The notes under the pieces: generated by a model
What the model was told of the DNA's origin: nothing
The model's input: only the letters and a program-made list of their open reading frames with translations
Database searches by the model: none
From: Rikenellaceae bacterium
GTDB lineage: Bacteria; Bacteroidota; Bacteroidia; Bacteroidales; UBA932
NCBI GenBank assembly: GCA_900771005.1
Contig: CAAGMI010000060.1
Coordinates: forward strand, 82,001-146,000
Length of the DNA stretch: 64,000 bases
Direction of reading: 5' to 3'
Position numbers and translations under genes: made by a program
Shown here: one piece after another, positions 1 through 6,886 of the stretch
Numbering within the stretch: position 1 is the stretch's first letter
Layout of the letters: each line of letters opens with the position of its first letter

Positions 1-1473
1 ACCGGCAGCAACTATTATTTCATATTCGTCAAAGAAACGGTTCTGTCTCTTACGGAGCAACCTCCCCATTGCCTGACAGGATGCTACGCTAGGCATAAAC
101 CAATAGGTATGCTGCAGATAACTGAGCAGACGGGCATCGGAAAACGGCATAGGCGGTTTCTCTGTGCCTAATTTCAGATCCGTAACGATATTCTCAATAT
201 ACGCGCCGCGAATGAGATCTATCCATTTCTGCACATATTCCTCGTGGAGGAATCCCGTCTCGTCCGCACGGAAGAATTCGTTGAGGTCGAATTCGTCATA
301 CTCTCCCTGCTCGGCGATTTCTCTTATCTGATCCGGTAGCTTATAAGTGAGCATCACCATCTTCGGAAGTGCCGCATAGGGATTGTACCCTCCCTCGAAT
401 GCCTCCTTTGCAGCCTGCTCGTCACTGTATGTCCAGTTGTAAATCTGCTCCTCTATAAACTCCCCCGAGCTTATAGCCCGAAAAGGAGTCCCCGAGAGAT
501 AAAGATAGGCTTTCGTACGGAGAGGCATCAGTCCTTCGTCATACATCTCACGAGCCTCGAACTCTCTGGTGTTGTCGGAGTCTTCTGCAAGAATGTCACC
601 GGCCTCCTGCGCTTTCAGCATCGCGGGGTCCTTCTTGTCATAGTAATTCTTTGCGTTTTTGCCCCACGCACCATAGTGATATTCATCAAGAACTATACAA
701 TCCCACTCTATTGTTTGAATCCACTCGTTGGTGGCCTTGATGCCTCCTATTGAATTGGTCCCCAGCACATCCTGAAACGAGGCGAAGCACACAAAAGGTT
801 TGCGCTCGTTGACATAGTTGAATTCACGGTCATCCTGCTTCTGGCAGAATTGCCATCCATCGAAATCCTTGTGGCTGTTGATGTCTTCTTCCCATGCCGT
901 CTTCACCGCCGGTTTGAAAGTAAGGACAAGAAGTTTGGTCCACCCCATCTTTTTTGCCAACTGATATGTTGTGAATGTCTTGCCGAAGCGCATCTTGGCA
1001 TTCCATAGGAAATGAGGCGTAAGGCCTCTGTTATCGGGATCATTGATAAAGGACGTAAAATATGCTGCAGTCTTCTCGACGGCGAGTCTCTGCTCAGGAC
1101 GCATCTTGAAAGACTGTGTGCGCTGAGTCATTGTGGTGCGCCCCTCCCGAACGCTCTCAACTGCTCGCTCGACTGTCTTCTCGCTGCAACGGAACCATTC
1201 GCCCTCAGGATTGGGCACGTGATCAGCGCGCAGTACTCTGTGTACCGCATGATCGTCGAATACGCTGCCGTCAGGGCGCATCGCTTCTCGCACCAGCAAT
1301 GTTTTATGCTTTACACCGGATGTCCCCAGCTGCTCTTTGATACGTTCTTCAACATCTCTGACGGTGAATCCCACTTTGATGAGACCCTCATGGTCAGGCA
1401 CGCCCACCAGCTCATAGGCGTAAATAGTCGGCTCCTGTTCAACCCTGTGCCGTAAGAAATTTTTCGCTGCCAT
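1..1473 (-). CDS. GIY-YIG (T5orf172)-SF2 helicase of a restriction system, 3' end beyond window
   Basis: Minus-strand reading frame open from the ATG at 1473 to the window edge (491 residues, incomplete at the C-terminus). Residues 15-95 resemble a T5orf172/GIY-YIG nuclease domain: IYAY (17-20), IKVGFT (32-37), a following arginine-containing helix, and EWF with a candidate catalytic Glu92. A superfamily 2 helicase follows: MRPEQ (124-128), Walker A MRFGKT (161-166), DEYH box (263-266) and SGTPF motif III (327-331). Proteins of this build serve as the DNA-translocating and probably cleaving subunit of atypical restriction-modification systems. It lies 36 bases downstream of vapD and downstream of two methyltransferase genes on the same strand, which fits one defence island. 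The restriction role is inferred; the domain reading is direct. Confidence 0.82.
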   Translation of the reverse strand, partial: MAAKNFLRHRVEQEPTIYAYELVGVPDHEGLIKVGFTVRDVEERIKEQLGTSGVKHKTLLVREAMRPDGSVFDDHAVHRVLRADHVPNPEGEWFRCSEKTVERAVESVREGRTTMTQRTQSFKMRPEQRLAVEKTAAYFTSFINDPDNRGLTPHFLWNAKMRFGKTFTTYQLAKKMGWTKLLVLTFKPAVKTAWEEDINSHKDFDGWQFCQKQDDREFNYVNERKPFVCFASFQDVLGTNSIGGIKATNEWIQTIEWDCIVLDEYHYGAWGKNAKNYYDKKDPAMLKAQEAGDILAEDSDNTREFEAREMYDEGLMPLRTKAYLYLSGTPFRAISSGEFIEEQIYNWTYSDEQAAKEAFEGGYNPYAALPKMVMLTYKLPDQIREIAEQGEYDEFDLNEFFRADETGFLHEEYVQKWIDLIRGAYIENIVTDLKLGTEKPPMPFSDARLLSYLQHTYWFMPSVASCQAMGRLLRKRQNRFFDEYEIIVAAG

Positions 1474-1509
1474 AAATCATAAATTATGGCGCGCAACTTA
1501 GAAGCGAAG

Positions 1510-1788
1510 CTATTCCTTGAAGTATGGGGTGAAATCCGATGCGTTCTCCATTCTGAAACCCCGGATATCCCTTACTGACTCTCTGAACCAGTCAAAATCG
1601 TTCAAATGCTGTATCGCTTTGAACAAATTCAGCATGTCGTCACTAAGAGTCACATATGTGCTTCCCTGGATCCACCAGAAGCCGTCATCATTCAGGCTTC
1701 TTTTAATTTTGAAATAAGCCGAATTGTAAGATTCGCCACAGCACCTCCTCAAATCCGACACCACCAAATCAAAACTGATCGCGAACAT
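1510..1788 (-). CDS. vapD: VapD family endoribonuclease (Cas2-like toxin)
   Basis: 92 residues, the full usual length of VapD. The start MFAISFDLVV, the YNSAY segment (21-25), the QGSTY strand (41-45), and the ending with WF..SVRDIRGFR..SDF match the family closely. VapD has a ferredoxin-like, Cas2-like fold and is an RNase, in several bacteria paired with a small antitoxin such as VapX. Here it follows a 58-residue gene by 10 bases, with a typical promoter before that gene, so the two look like a toxin-antitoxin style pair. It sits between methyltransferase genes and the restriction helicase on the same strand, so it may be part of that island rather than independent. Toxicity cannot be read from the sequence. 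Confidence 0.9.
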   Translation of the reverse strand: MFAISFDLVVSDLRRCCGESYNSAYFKIKRSLNDDGFWWIQGSTYVTLSDDMLNLFKAIQHLNDFDWFRESVRDIRGFRMENASDFTPYFKE

Positions 1789-1798
1789 TGGCCTGTAT

Positions 1799-1975
1799 CT
1801 AAGAAATTGGTTTGAAATATTTTGCCCTCTCCCAAAGAATTAAACCGTCTGCAGTCTGAACCGTTATGACCACTCCGTTGAAAGGATTGTTTTCAATGTC
1901 TATTATCCTTCCCTTAATCCAGTCCTCGGCATTCGTCACTGCCGGGGAAACCAGTACCCAATCATTCATTGACAT
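1799..1975 (-). CDS. Small protein preceding vapD, candidate antitoxin (VapX-like position)
   Basis: 58 codons from ATG at 1975 (second in-frame ATG two codons later) to TAG at 1799-1801. The protein begins MSMNDWVLVSPAV and ends RAKYFKPIS. It is rich in alternating hydrophobic and polar residues (VLVSPAV, IKGRIIDIE, GVVITVQTADGLILW), suggesting a small beta-barrel such as an SH3-like or KOW-like fold rather than a DNA-binding helix-turn-helix. No family is recognised with certainty. It is the first gene after a good Bacteroidetes promoter (2001-2032) and lies 10 bases before vapD, the arrangement of vapXD pairs, so an antitoxin role is the natural guess, but this is inference from position only. 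Confidence 0.65.
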   Translation of the reverse strand: MSMNDWVLVSPAVTNAEDWIKGRIIDIENNPFNGVVITVQTADGLILWERAKYFKPIS

Positions 1976-2000
1976 ATCACAAATTCTTTTACGTTCTTGA

Positions 2001-2032
2001 CAAAGGTAGCAAAATATACTTCAGAAAAGCAA
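2001..2032 (-). promoter_or_regulatory. Bacteroidetes-type promoter for the small gene-vapD-helicase unit
   Basis: On the minus strand TTG (2030-2032), 21 bases, then TACCTTTG (2001-2008), matching the -33/-7 pattern of the primary sigma factor of Bacteroidota. Transcription would start about 1997, some 22 bases before the ATG at 1975. It lies in the 111-base gap after the methyltransferase gene, so vapD and the helicase can be expressed independently of the methyltransferases. Confidence 0.7.
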
Positions 2033-2086
2033 TAATCCCATTAGTTAATAATTCCGTTTCAAATCACGCGTCTGTTATTTTATTTG

Positions 2087-3589
2087 TTACATCGGACGAA
2101 TCATAGATTCAATAAAGTCAATTTCTTCTTCTGTCAGTCCGTATTTCCTATAAAGCATCTCGTCGGTCCACCCCCTTGAAAAATCTAATACTGGGATAAA
2201 CCGAAAAGTATCTTTTGAAATATTCATTGATGACAATGACGCAGATAATAGGTATCTGATAAATTTTGTCTTAAAATAAGTACGGCAATTTTCTGCCTCT
2301 TCTATTTCACTAAACGCCCCCAATAGCAAGTAAGTTTCTGTGATAATTTCGTTTGGCCCAATGATGTTTATTTTGGTAGTGACGTTCATTTTCCCATCAG
2401 CAGCATTATTTACCCCTCCTCTGTCTGGATTAATTTTCCCTATATACACTTTGTATCTGCCCAGTAAATCTGCATTTCTAGTTATGTCTTCCATTTTGAT
2501 ATAACTAATACCTTCACTGCTATGAAGGATAACCGCATTTTCAAATTCAGTTGTTTCCCCTCTAGCGAACGACCTTAATCCGAATGGAGCACTTGAATAA
2601 ACGACTTCGTCAAAAAAACGTGTCGAAGTGATTTTAACCTTCCTAACAATATTAACCCCTATATTATCGCGAATAAAGACTGGAAATTCATTTAAATATC
2701 TAACTGACTGACTGGTTTTATCGCCATTGTTTGAGAAAAAAGAGGTAGGCCCACAATATTCTCTATCCCACAAGAAATAACAAATTCCACCGGCGATATC
2801 AACACCCGGGAAACAATCTCTACTCTTTGGATAATCTACAAGTGTCTTTATTCTATTGTCTGTCAGCATTATTTCTCTGAATTCGTCTAACCCTCGACCT
2901 CCTGCAAACCATCTTGACGGGATAATCATACATAAGTATCTTGGTGATAATTTTTCTGCTTGAAAAACAAATTTATGATAAAGAGGGAGAGCACTTGTTC
3001 CCATCCCACTTCCTCCATCACTTAGCTGATACGGCGGATTTCCTATTATTACATCGAATTTCATATTGAATATACTTTCCGGATTTTCTGTATGAATGAA
3101 CTGATAGGCATATTGCTCAGCGGCATCACCTCGGTCATAAACACCCTTTGAGGCTCCGCAGAACTTGCACTTTCCTCCCTCCCAAGTGTGTTTGAGGGCC
3201 TTGTACTGTATATTACCTTCGGGATTGTCAAAGCAGCTCACGCTATACTTGCCGTCCGGATGCTTAGTGCAGTAAAGCGACCTTCTGGAGAGATGTGCCG
3301 TCAATTCCGTGCAGGCGATACCGAACACCTGCTTGTGCATAATGTGGTCAATGCGTTCCTGCCTGTCCGGAATCTGTGATTCAAGTCCCCGGTCGAGGCG
3401 CTTGACGATTTCACGAAGGAAGACTCCACTTTTTGTGAACGGATCCAGAAAAGTAGTGTCCGGACTCTTGAACAGTTCCTGCGGAAGCATATCCAACACC
3501 CGATTCGCAAGTACAGGAGGAGTGAATACCTCGTCATTGCTCAGGTTGGCAATGCAGTTGAGAACATCCGGATTGTAGTTATTCACCAT
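2087..3589 (-). CDS. N6-adenine DNA methyltransferase, Eco57I-like, with NPPY motif
   Basis: About 500 residues from ATG at 3589; an in-frame GTG three codons earlier (3598) is an alternative start. It has the SAM-binding motif FLDPFTKSG (about 47-55) and the catalytic motif IIGNPPYQ (NPPY about 184-187), followed by a long C-terminal part that may hold target recognition. A likely zinc-binding segment lies between them (Cys107, Cys119, and CKFC at 141-144). The family methylates adenine N6 in restriction-modification systems. The start overlaps the end of the preceding small methyltransferase-like gene by 11 bases, implying translational coupling and joint function. AT content is visibly higher here than in neighbouring core genes, which suggests horizontal acquisition. 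Confidence 0.85.
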   Translation of the reverse strand: MVNNYNPDVLNCIANLSNDEVFTPPVLANRVLDMLPQELFKSPDTTFLDPFTKSGVFLREIVKRLDRGLESQIPDRQERIDHIMHKQVFGIACTELTAHLSRRSLYCTKHPDGKYSVSCFDNPEGNIQYKALKHTWEGGKCKFCGASKGVYDRGDAAEQYAYQFIHTENPESIFNMKFDVIIGNPPYQLSDGGSGMGTSALPLYHKFVFQAEKLSPRYLCMIIPSRWFAGGRGLDEFREIMLTDNRIKTLVDYPKSRDCFPGVDIAGGICYFLWDREYCGPTSFFSNNGDKTSQSVRYLNEFPVFIRDNIGVNIVRKVKITSTRFFDEVVYSSAPFGLRSFARGETTEFENAVILHSSEGISYIKMEDITRNADLLGRYKVYIGKINPDRGGVNNAADGKMNVTTKINIIGPNEIITETYLLLGAFSEIEEAENCRTYFKTKFIRYLLSASLSSMNISKDTFRFIPVLDFSRGWTDEMLYRKYGLTEEEIDFIESMIRPM

Positions 3590-4244
3590 AAGTCTCACTG
3601 TTTATTTTAAGGAAATGAACTGGCTTGAACGTTTCTGCAGGGAGGTCTGAAAAAAGGTCATCTCCCGCATCTTCCCCCACGAGATATGAAAACTCGTAAT
3701 CCCTCCTGTTCACCTTTCCCTCACCGATGAAACTCCATTCTGTTATGCGTATCCACTCGTCCGGAGCATCCACGCGCTTGTAAGTGAGCGCATCCCCGAC
3801 TATTATGTTTTTGCTGAGGATGTAGCGGACGCTCTCGATGCAGTCGTCCTTGCACTTGCTCTTGAAAAGAGCCTGATATTGCTGTATAAAATAATTGAGC
3901 AGCCTTTCGCGACAGGCTTCGGCATTGTCCTGAAGCAATTCTATACCGTAGATGCTGCTCACAGAAAGTACGGCATTCTGCTCATACTGAAGCTGCGTGT
4001 ACTGCTTCGCCCTGGCCCGAGCCTCACATATCGCGAGTTTGCGACGCAATATCTCTATCAGGAAATTCCCGTCTCCGCAGGCCGGTTCCAGAAAACGCGA
4101 GTCAAGACGCTCCGTTTCCTGTTTGACAAGATCCAGCATCGCATTGACCTCACGTTCATTGGTGAAAACCTCCCCGTGGGCCGCGACGCGCTCTTTTGAT
4201 TTGATCTGACGGGGCACAGCTCCGCCAGAGGACAATCCGCCCAT
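3579..4244 (-). CDS. Methyltransferase-like subunit with SAM-binding motif but no NPPY motif
   Basis: 221 residues. The segment RQIKSKERVAAHGEVFTNER (12-31) and motif I FLEPACGDGNF (51-61) are typical of the N-terminal part of N6-adenine methylases of the HsdM/Eco57I type. The protein ends before any NPPY/DPPY catalytic motif, so alone it should bind S-adenosylmethionine but not methylate. It overlaps the next gene (complete with NPPY) by 11 bases, so the two probably act together. ATG at 4244 is the first after an in-frame stop; GTG at 4217, just before PRQIKSKER, is a plausible alternative that would match the usual short N-terminus. The gene begins only about 50 bases after the terminator of the 6S-like RNA, with no clear promoter of its own. 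Confidence 0.78.
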   Translation of the reverse strand: MGGLSSGGAVPRQIKSKERVAAHGEVFTNEREVNAMLDLVKQETERLDSRFLEPACGDGNFLIEILRRKLAICEARARAKQYTQLQYEQNAVLSVSSIYGIELLQDNAEACRERLLNYFIQQYQALFKSKCKDDCIESVRYILSKNIIVGDALTYKRVDAPDEWIRITEWSFIGEGKVNRRDYEFSYLVGEDAGDDLFSDLPAETFKPVHFLKINSETYGE

Positions 4245-4296
4245 TGCGCATTTGGCTTGTGCGCTGAACCGTCATCGGTACGAAGCCCTAGGGCAC

Positions 4297-4327
4297 AAAA
4301 AAGGCGCGGATGAAACTCATCCGTGCC
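4297..4327 (-). terminator. Intrinsic terminator of the 6S-like RNA
   Basis: Minus strand: stem CGGATGA / TCATCCG, extended by GGC / GCC around an A-C mismatch, closing a 3-base loop and followed by six T residues (4297-4302). It defines the 3' end of the structured RNA and separates it from the methyltransferase operon. Confidence 0.8.
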
Positions 4328-4499
4328 CCGCGGCCCTAGGAAGCCTCGCACACCGATACAAGTCCCGCCCGCGCCAAAGCGCAGGCGTTTACTGAACTTG
4401 TCCGGTGGTGTGCAATTAAGAAATTTCCTAGGTTTCTGGGGCACCCGAACAACAGCAAACGCTGGTTAATATATGTCTATTGATCTACTGTGCTGTAAA
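4297..4499 (-). ncRNA. Rod-shaped structured RNA, 6S RNA-like (Bacteroidales-1 type)
   Basis: A promoter (4506-4535) and a terminator (4297-4327) frame about 200 bases with no convincing reading frame. The minus-strand transcript folds into one long rod: GTGCCCC (4438-4444) pairs with GGGGCAC (4323-4329), CCTAGGAA with TTCCTAGG, then an asymmetric internal bubble, CACACC with GGTGTG, ACAAGT with ACTTGT, and an apical hairpin GCCTGCGC-TTTG-GCGCGGGC. A long rod with a central bubble between GC-rich stems is the hallmark of 6S RNA, which mimics an open promoter and binds RNA polymerase; the Bacteroidales-1 RNA class is thought to be the 6S RNA of this order. The assignment rests on hand folding and context; the 5' leader of about 50 bases before the rod is not explained. 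Confidence 0.6.
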
Positions 4500-4505
4500 T
4501 CTTAA

Positions 4506-4535
4506 CAAAAGTACAACTTTTTATAGTAAGCACAA
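4506..4535 (-). promoter_or_regulatory. Promoter of the 6S-like RNA
   Basis: Minus strand TTG (4533-4535), 19 bases, TACTTTTG (4506-4513). The start site would be near 4500, giving a transcript of about 200 bases to the terminator at 4297. Confidence 0.65.
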
Positions 4536-4591
4536 TATGCGACTACAAAAAAATAGCTTCAAGGCGGAACCTTAAAGCTATCGTTTATCAG

Positions 4592-4680
4592 CGGAAGGGA
4601 CGAGATTCGAACTCGTGGTACAGTATGACCCGTACGTCGGTTTAGCAAACCGGTGGTTTCAGCCACTCACCCACCCTTCC
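4592..4680 (-). tRNA. tRNA-Ser, anticodon GCU
   Basis: 89 bases on the minus strand. Acceptor stem GGAAGGG / CCCTTCC with discriminator G, D-arm with GGCTGAAACC, anticodon arm CGGTTTGCTAAACCG giving anticodon GCT, a long variable arm (GTACGGGTCATACTGTAC region) as expected for a serine tRNA, and T-arm GAGTTCGAATCTC. The 3' CCA is not encoded. It reads AGC/AGU codons. The 3' end faces the 6S-like RNA and the restriction island. Confidence 0.95.
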
Positions 4681-4713
4681 AATCTCACTCATTCGGTGTA
4701 CCAAATGGGATGG

Positions 4714-4743
4714 CAAAGATACAACAAATTATCTTATTTCCAA
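4714..4743 (-). promoter_or_regulatory. Promoter of the tRNA-Ser gene
   Basis: Minus strand TTG (4741-4743), 19 bases, TATCTTTG (4714-4721). The upstream element lies inside the 3' end of the peptidase gene. Transcription would start near 4710, about 30 bases before the tRNA. Confidence 0.65.
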
Positions 4744-6447
4744 TACTTCACCGTGATCCTTGACGACAGCCTCTTTCCACTTGTCGGTGTATCCCGGCTG
4801 AGCAAGTCCGTCAGGTGTCCCTTCATTGTATTCCGAATGTTTGAATGATCCGTCCCCGTTCTGTGCCTTGACGTTGCCGTCGATGAACTTGACTAGCAGA
4901 GTCTCCTCAAGCTTGACCCATGCGGCGAACTGGTCGGAAGCCGTCTGGACAGTATAGTTCGTCAATCCCCTGAGCACTCTCCTGACCGCCCCGCGACGTC
5001 CCGGATGCCTGCCCGAACGACCGTTGTAAACCTTGAGCAGAAGTTCGTCTATCTGAGGTATCCTGCTGAACATCTGGTCGTTCTCGAAAGCGTCAATTTC
5101 TTTCCTTACTACAGGCTCCATCTGGTCGTACATCCTGTAGCAGGCATTCGTGACGCGGTTGCAGATCCAGAACTGCGACGTAGGACTGTATTGGAGCAGG
5201 TTGCCGTTGCCTACGCGGAGGCACTCAGGCACTTTCTTCGTGTTTGTATAGATAGGTGTCAGATATGATGTCGCAGCATCGTCACAGCCGAACCACTGAA
5301 GGGCACCGATCTCATCGGGCAGCCACCCACGGGACTGAGCCACAAACCAGAATCCGGTCTGCTGGGTCGCTATCGCCCTCTCGTTGACATAGGTCTTGCC
5401 TTCATACCTGAATTCCATAGGACGCCAGCGGTACGGACAGGCATTTCCGCCTGCTCCTATGTCGGTACGCATATCCATAGGCGTGCCCTCGAAATGGTCT
5501 CTCATGACATCAGCCACGTCTTTCACGGTAATCTTCCTTGAAGGCTTGACCCAAAGAGGCATCTCCCCCTGAAGGTCATAACCCATCGCATAATCCAGCC
5601 ATTTCTGTGAGGATTCTGTCAGTTCGACTCCGTTTTCCTCGTATGTGAACTGTCCGTCGCAAAGTATGTTGAACGCTGACCAGGCACGGGCATCACAGCC
5701 TCTGACGGTACCGAAATCCAAAGGACAGTAGGCCTCCCTGAAGCTGAAATCTTCGTCCTTCCCGTCAAACCATCCTTTCTCGCGTGCGAAACTGATGACA
5801 TCGGGCGCATAAAGAGTCCCAGGATCGTCAAGAGGAAACTTGGTTATGCGGGCCTGATTGGCGTGAGCACAGATATAACCGTCGGGTATCCTCCTTGCAA
5901 CCCATACTATTCCCTTGTTGTCCGGTCCCTTTCCCACAAGGTCCATCACCCACGCTTCGTCCTTGTCTGCAATGGAGAAAGTCTCTCCCTCGGAAGGATA
6001 GCCGTATGTGTTTGCAAGGTCCACTATGGTCTGTATCGCCTCCCTCGCCGTCTTTGCCCTCTGCAACGTGATATAAATGAGGTTGCCGTAGTCCATTATG
6101 CCCGCAGGGTCAACCTGCTCCTCTCTTCCTCCCCAGGTGGTCTCACCTATGATGAGCTGATGTTCGTTCATGTTTCCCACGGTCTGGTACGTGTGGGACA
6201 CCTGATCAATGTACCCCAGCGGCTTGTATGTATCCCACTCTATGACGTGGAGTTTTGCTCCGGCCTTCCAGTCGGCCGCAGGGTGGAAATAAAGTTCACC
6301 GTAAAGCCAGTGCGAATCCGCCGCATAGGATATCATGCAGGACCCGTCGGCGCTGGCTCCTTTGGTTATTATGATGTTTGTACAGGCATCTGCTTCCAAC
6401 CGTGACAACAGAAGCAGGGCAACAAGAGCGTATGCTAACTTTCTCAT
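4729..6447 (-). CDS. Peptidase family C69 (dipeptidase, Ntn hydrolase)
   Basis: 572 residues beginning MRKLAYALVALLLLSRLEADACTNIII. A signal peptide or short propeptide is followed by Cys22, which after cleavage becomes the N-terminal nucleophile of the Ntn-hydrolase fold typical of family C69 (Lactobacillus PepD-type dipeptidases). The CTNIIITKGAS.DGS start, ADSH, NEHQLIIGETTWGGRE and DKDEAWVMDLVG segments are characteristic. It should hydrolyse dipeptides in the periplasm or at the cell envelope. It is transcribed divergently from the next gene, with promoters close together; the tRNA-Ser gene follows downstream. Confidence 0.9.
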   Translation of the reverse strand: MRKLAYALVALLLLSRLEADACTNIIITKGASADGSCMISYAADSHWLYGELYFHPAADWKAGAKLHVIEWDTYKPLGYIDQVSHTYQTVGNMNEHQLIIGETTWGGREEQVDPAGIMDYGNLIYITLQRAKTAREAIQTIVDLANTYGYPSEGETFSIADKDEAWVMDLVGKGPDNKGIVWVARRIPDGYICAHANQARITKFPLDDPGTLYAPDVISFAREKGWFDGKDEDFSFREAYCPLDFGTVRGCDARAWSAFNILCDGQFTYEENGVELTESSQKWLDYAMGYDLQGEMPLWVKPSRKITVKDVADVMRDHFEGTPMDMRTDIGAGGNACPYRWRPMEFRYEGKTYVNERAIATQQTGFWFVAQSRGWLPDEIGALQWFGCDDAATSYLTPIYTNTKKVPECLRVGNGNLLQYSPTSQFWICNRVTNACYRMYDQMEPVVRKEIDAFENDQMFSRIPQIDELLLKVYNGRSGRHPGRRGAVRRVLRGLTNYTVQTASDQFAAWVKLEETLLVKFIDGNVKAQNGDGSFKHSEYNEGTPDGLAQPGYTDKWKEAVVKDHGEVLEIR

Positions 6448-6454
6448 TTTTTAT

Positions 6455-6462
6455 TAACTTTG
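6455..6462 (+). promoter_or_regulatory. -7 element for the small secreted protein gene
   Basis: TAACTTTG matches TAnnTTTG. No good TTG lies at the proper upstream distance. The predicted transcription start is about 6466-6469, so the first ATG codons (6469, 6472) would have almost no leader, favouring the ATG at 6484. Confidence 0.55.
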
Positions 6463-6476
6463 CGGGTTATGATGCG

Positions 6477-6484
6477 CAAATCTA
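6477..6484 (-). promoter_or_regulatory. -7 element for the C69 peptidase gene
   Basis: Minus strand TAGATTTG, predicted start near 6473, giving a leader of about 25 bases to the ATG at 6447. It overlaps the start region of the divergent gene. No clear -33 element was found. Confidence 0.45.
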
Positions 6485-6879
6485 TGAAATTTTATTCTGT
6501 ATTGCTAACGCTTCTTGTCTCTACAGGAGTCTTTGCCCAGCAGCAGGACCCTGAGGAGGAGGCCAAGAAGCTTTACGAGGCAATCCAGGAGCAGGTGGAC
6601 AAGTATGCAAACAGCCTCGATCTTGAAGATTGGCAGATTTTCTACGTGGATTCCATATTCACTCACGACTATACCGCCATACAGGAGGAATTCAACAAGA
6701 TGAAGAAGGCAAGGGTCTCCAACATCGACCTCTATGCCACCGTTCAGGACGAGTGGAACGAGAATATGTATCAGGCCATGCAAAGAGTGCTCAATGACGA
6801 GCAGTGGACAAAATACCTGAAGATGGGCGCCGCCCGTGAAAAGAAAGCCCGCGACAAGCGTGCCGCCAAAAAGAAATAA
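6484..6879 (+). CDS. Small secreted helical protein of unknown function
   Basis: 131 residues from ATG at 6484, which gives a clean signal peptide (MKFYSVLLTLLVSTGVFAQ). In-frame ATGs at 6469 and 6472 are possible but lie right at the predicted transcription start. The mature protein is highly charged and predicted helical (QQDPEEEAKKLYEAIQEQV, then a region rich in Trp, Tyr, Asp), ending in a very basic tail (AAREKKARDKRAAKKK). The general look (periplasmic, helical, DEQW..YLKM) recalls Spy/CpxP-like periplasmic proteins, but no motif proves this. It precedes pheS by 7 bases and is probably cotranscribed with it. Confidence 0.75.
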   Translation: MKFYSVLLTLLVSTGVFAQQQDPEEEAKKLYEAIQEQVDKYANSLDLEDWQIFYVDSIFTHDYTAIQEEFNKMKKARVSNIDLYATVQDEWNENMYQAMQRVLNDEQWTKYLKMGAAREKKARDKRAAKKK

Positions 6880-6886
6880 GCCTATT

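Noticed and set aside
6460..6483. Upstream starts (TTG 6460, ATG 6469 and 6472) for the small secreted protein
   Set aside because: The TTG lies within the -7 promoter element and the ATGs lie at the predicted transcription start; ATG 6484 gives the clean signal peptide.
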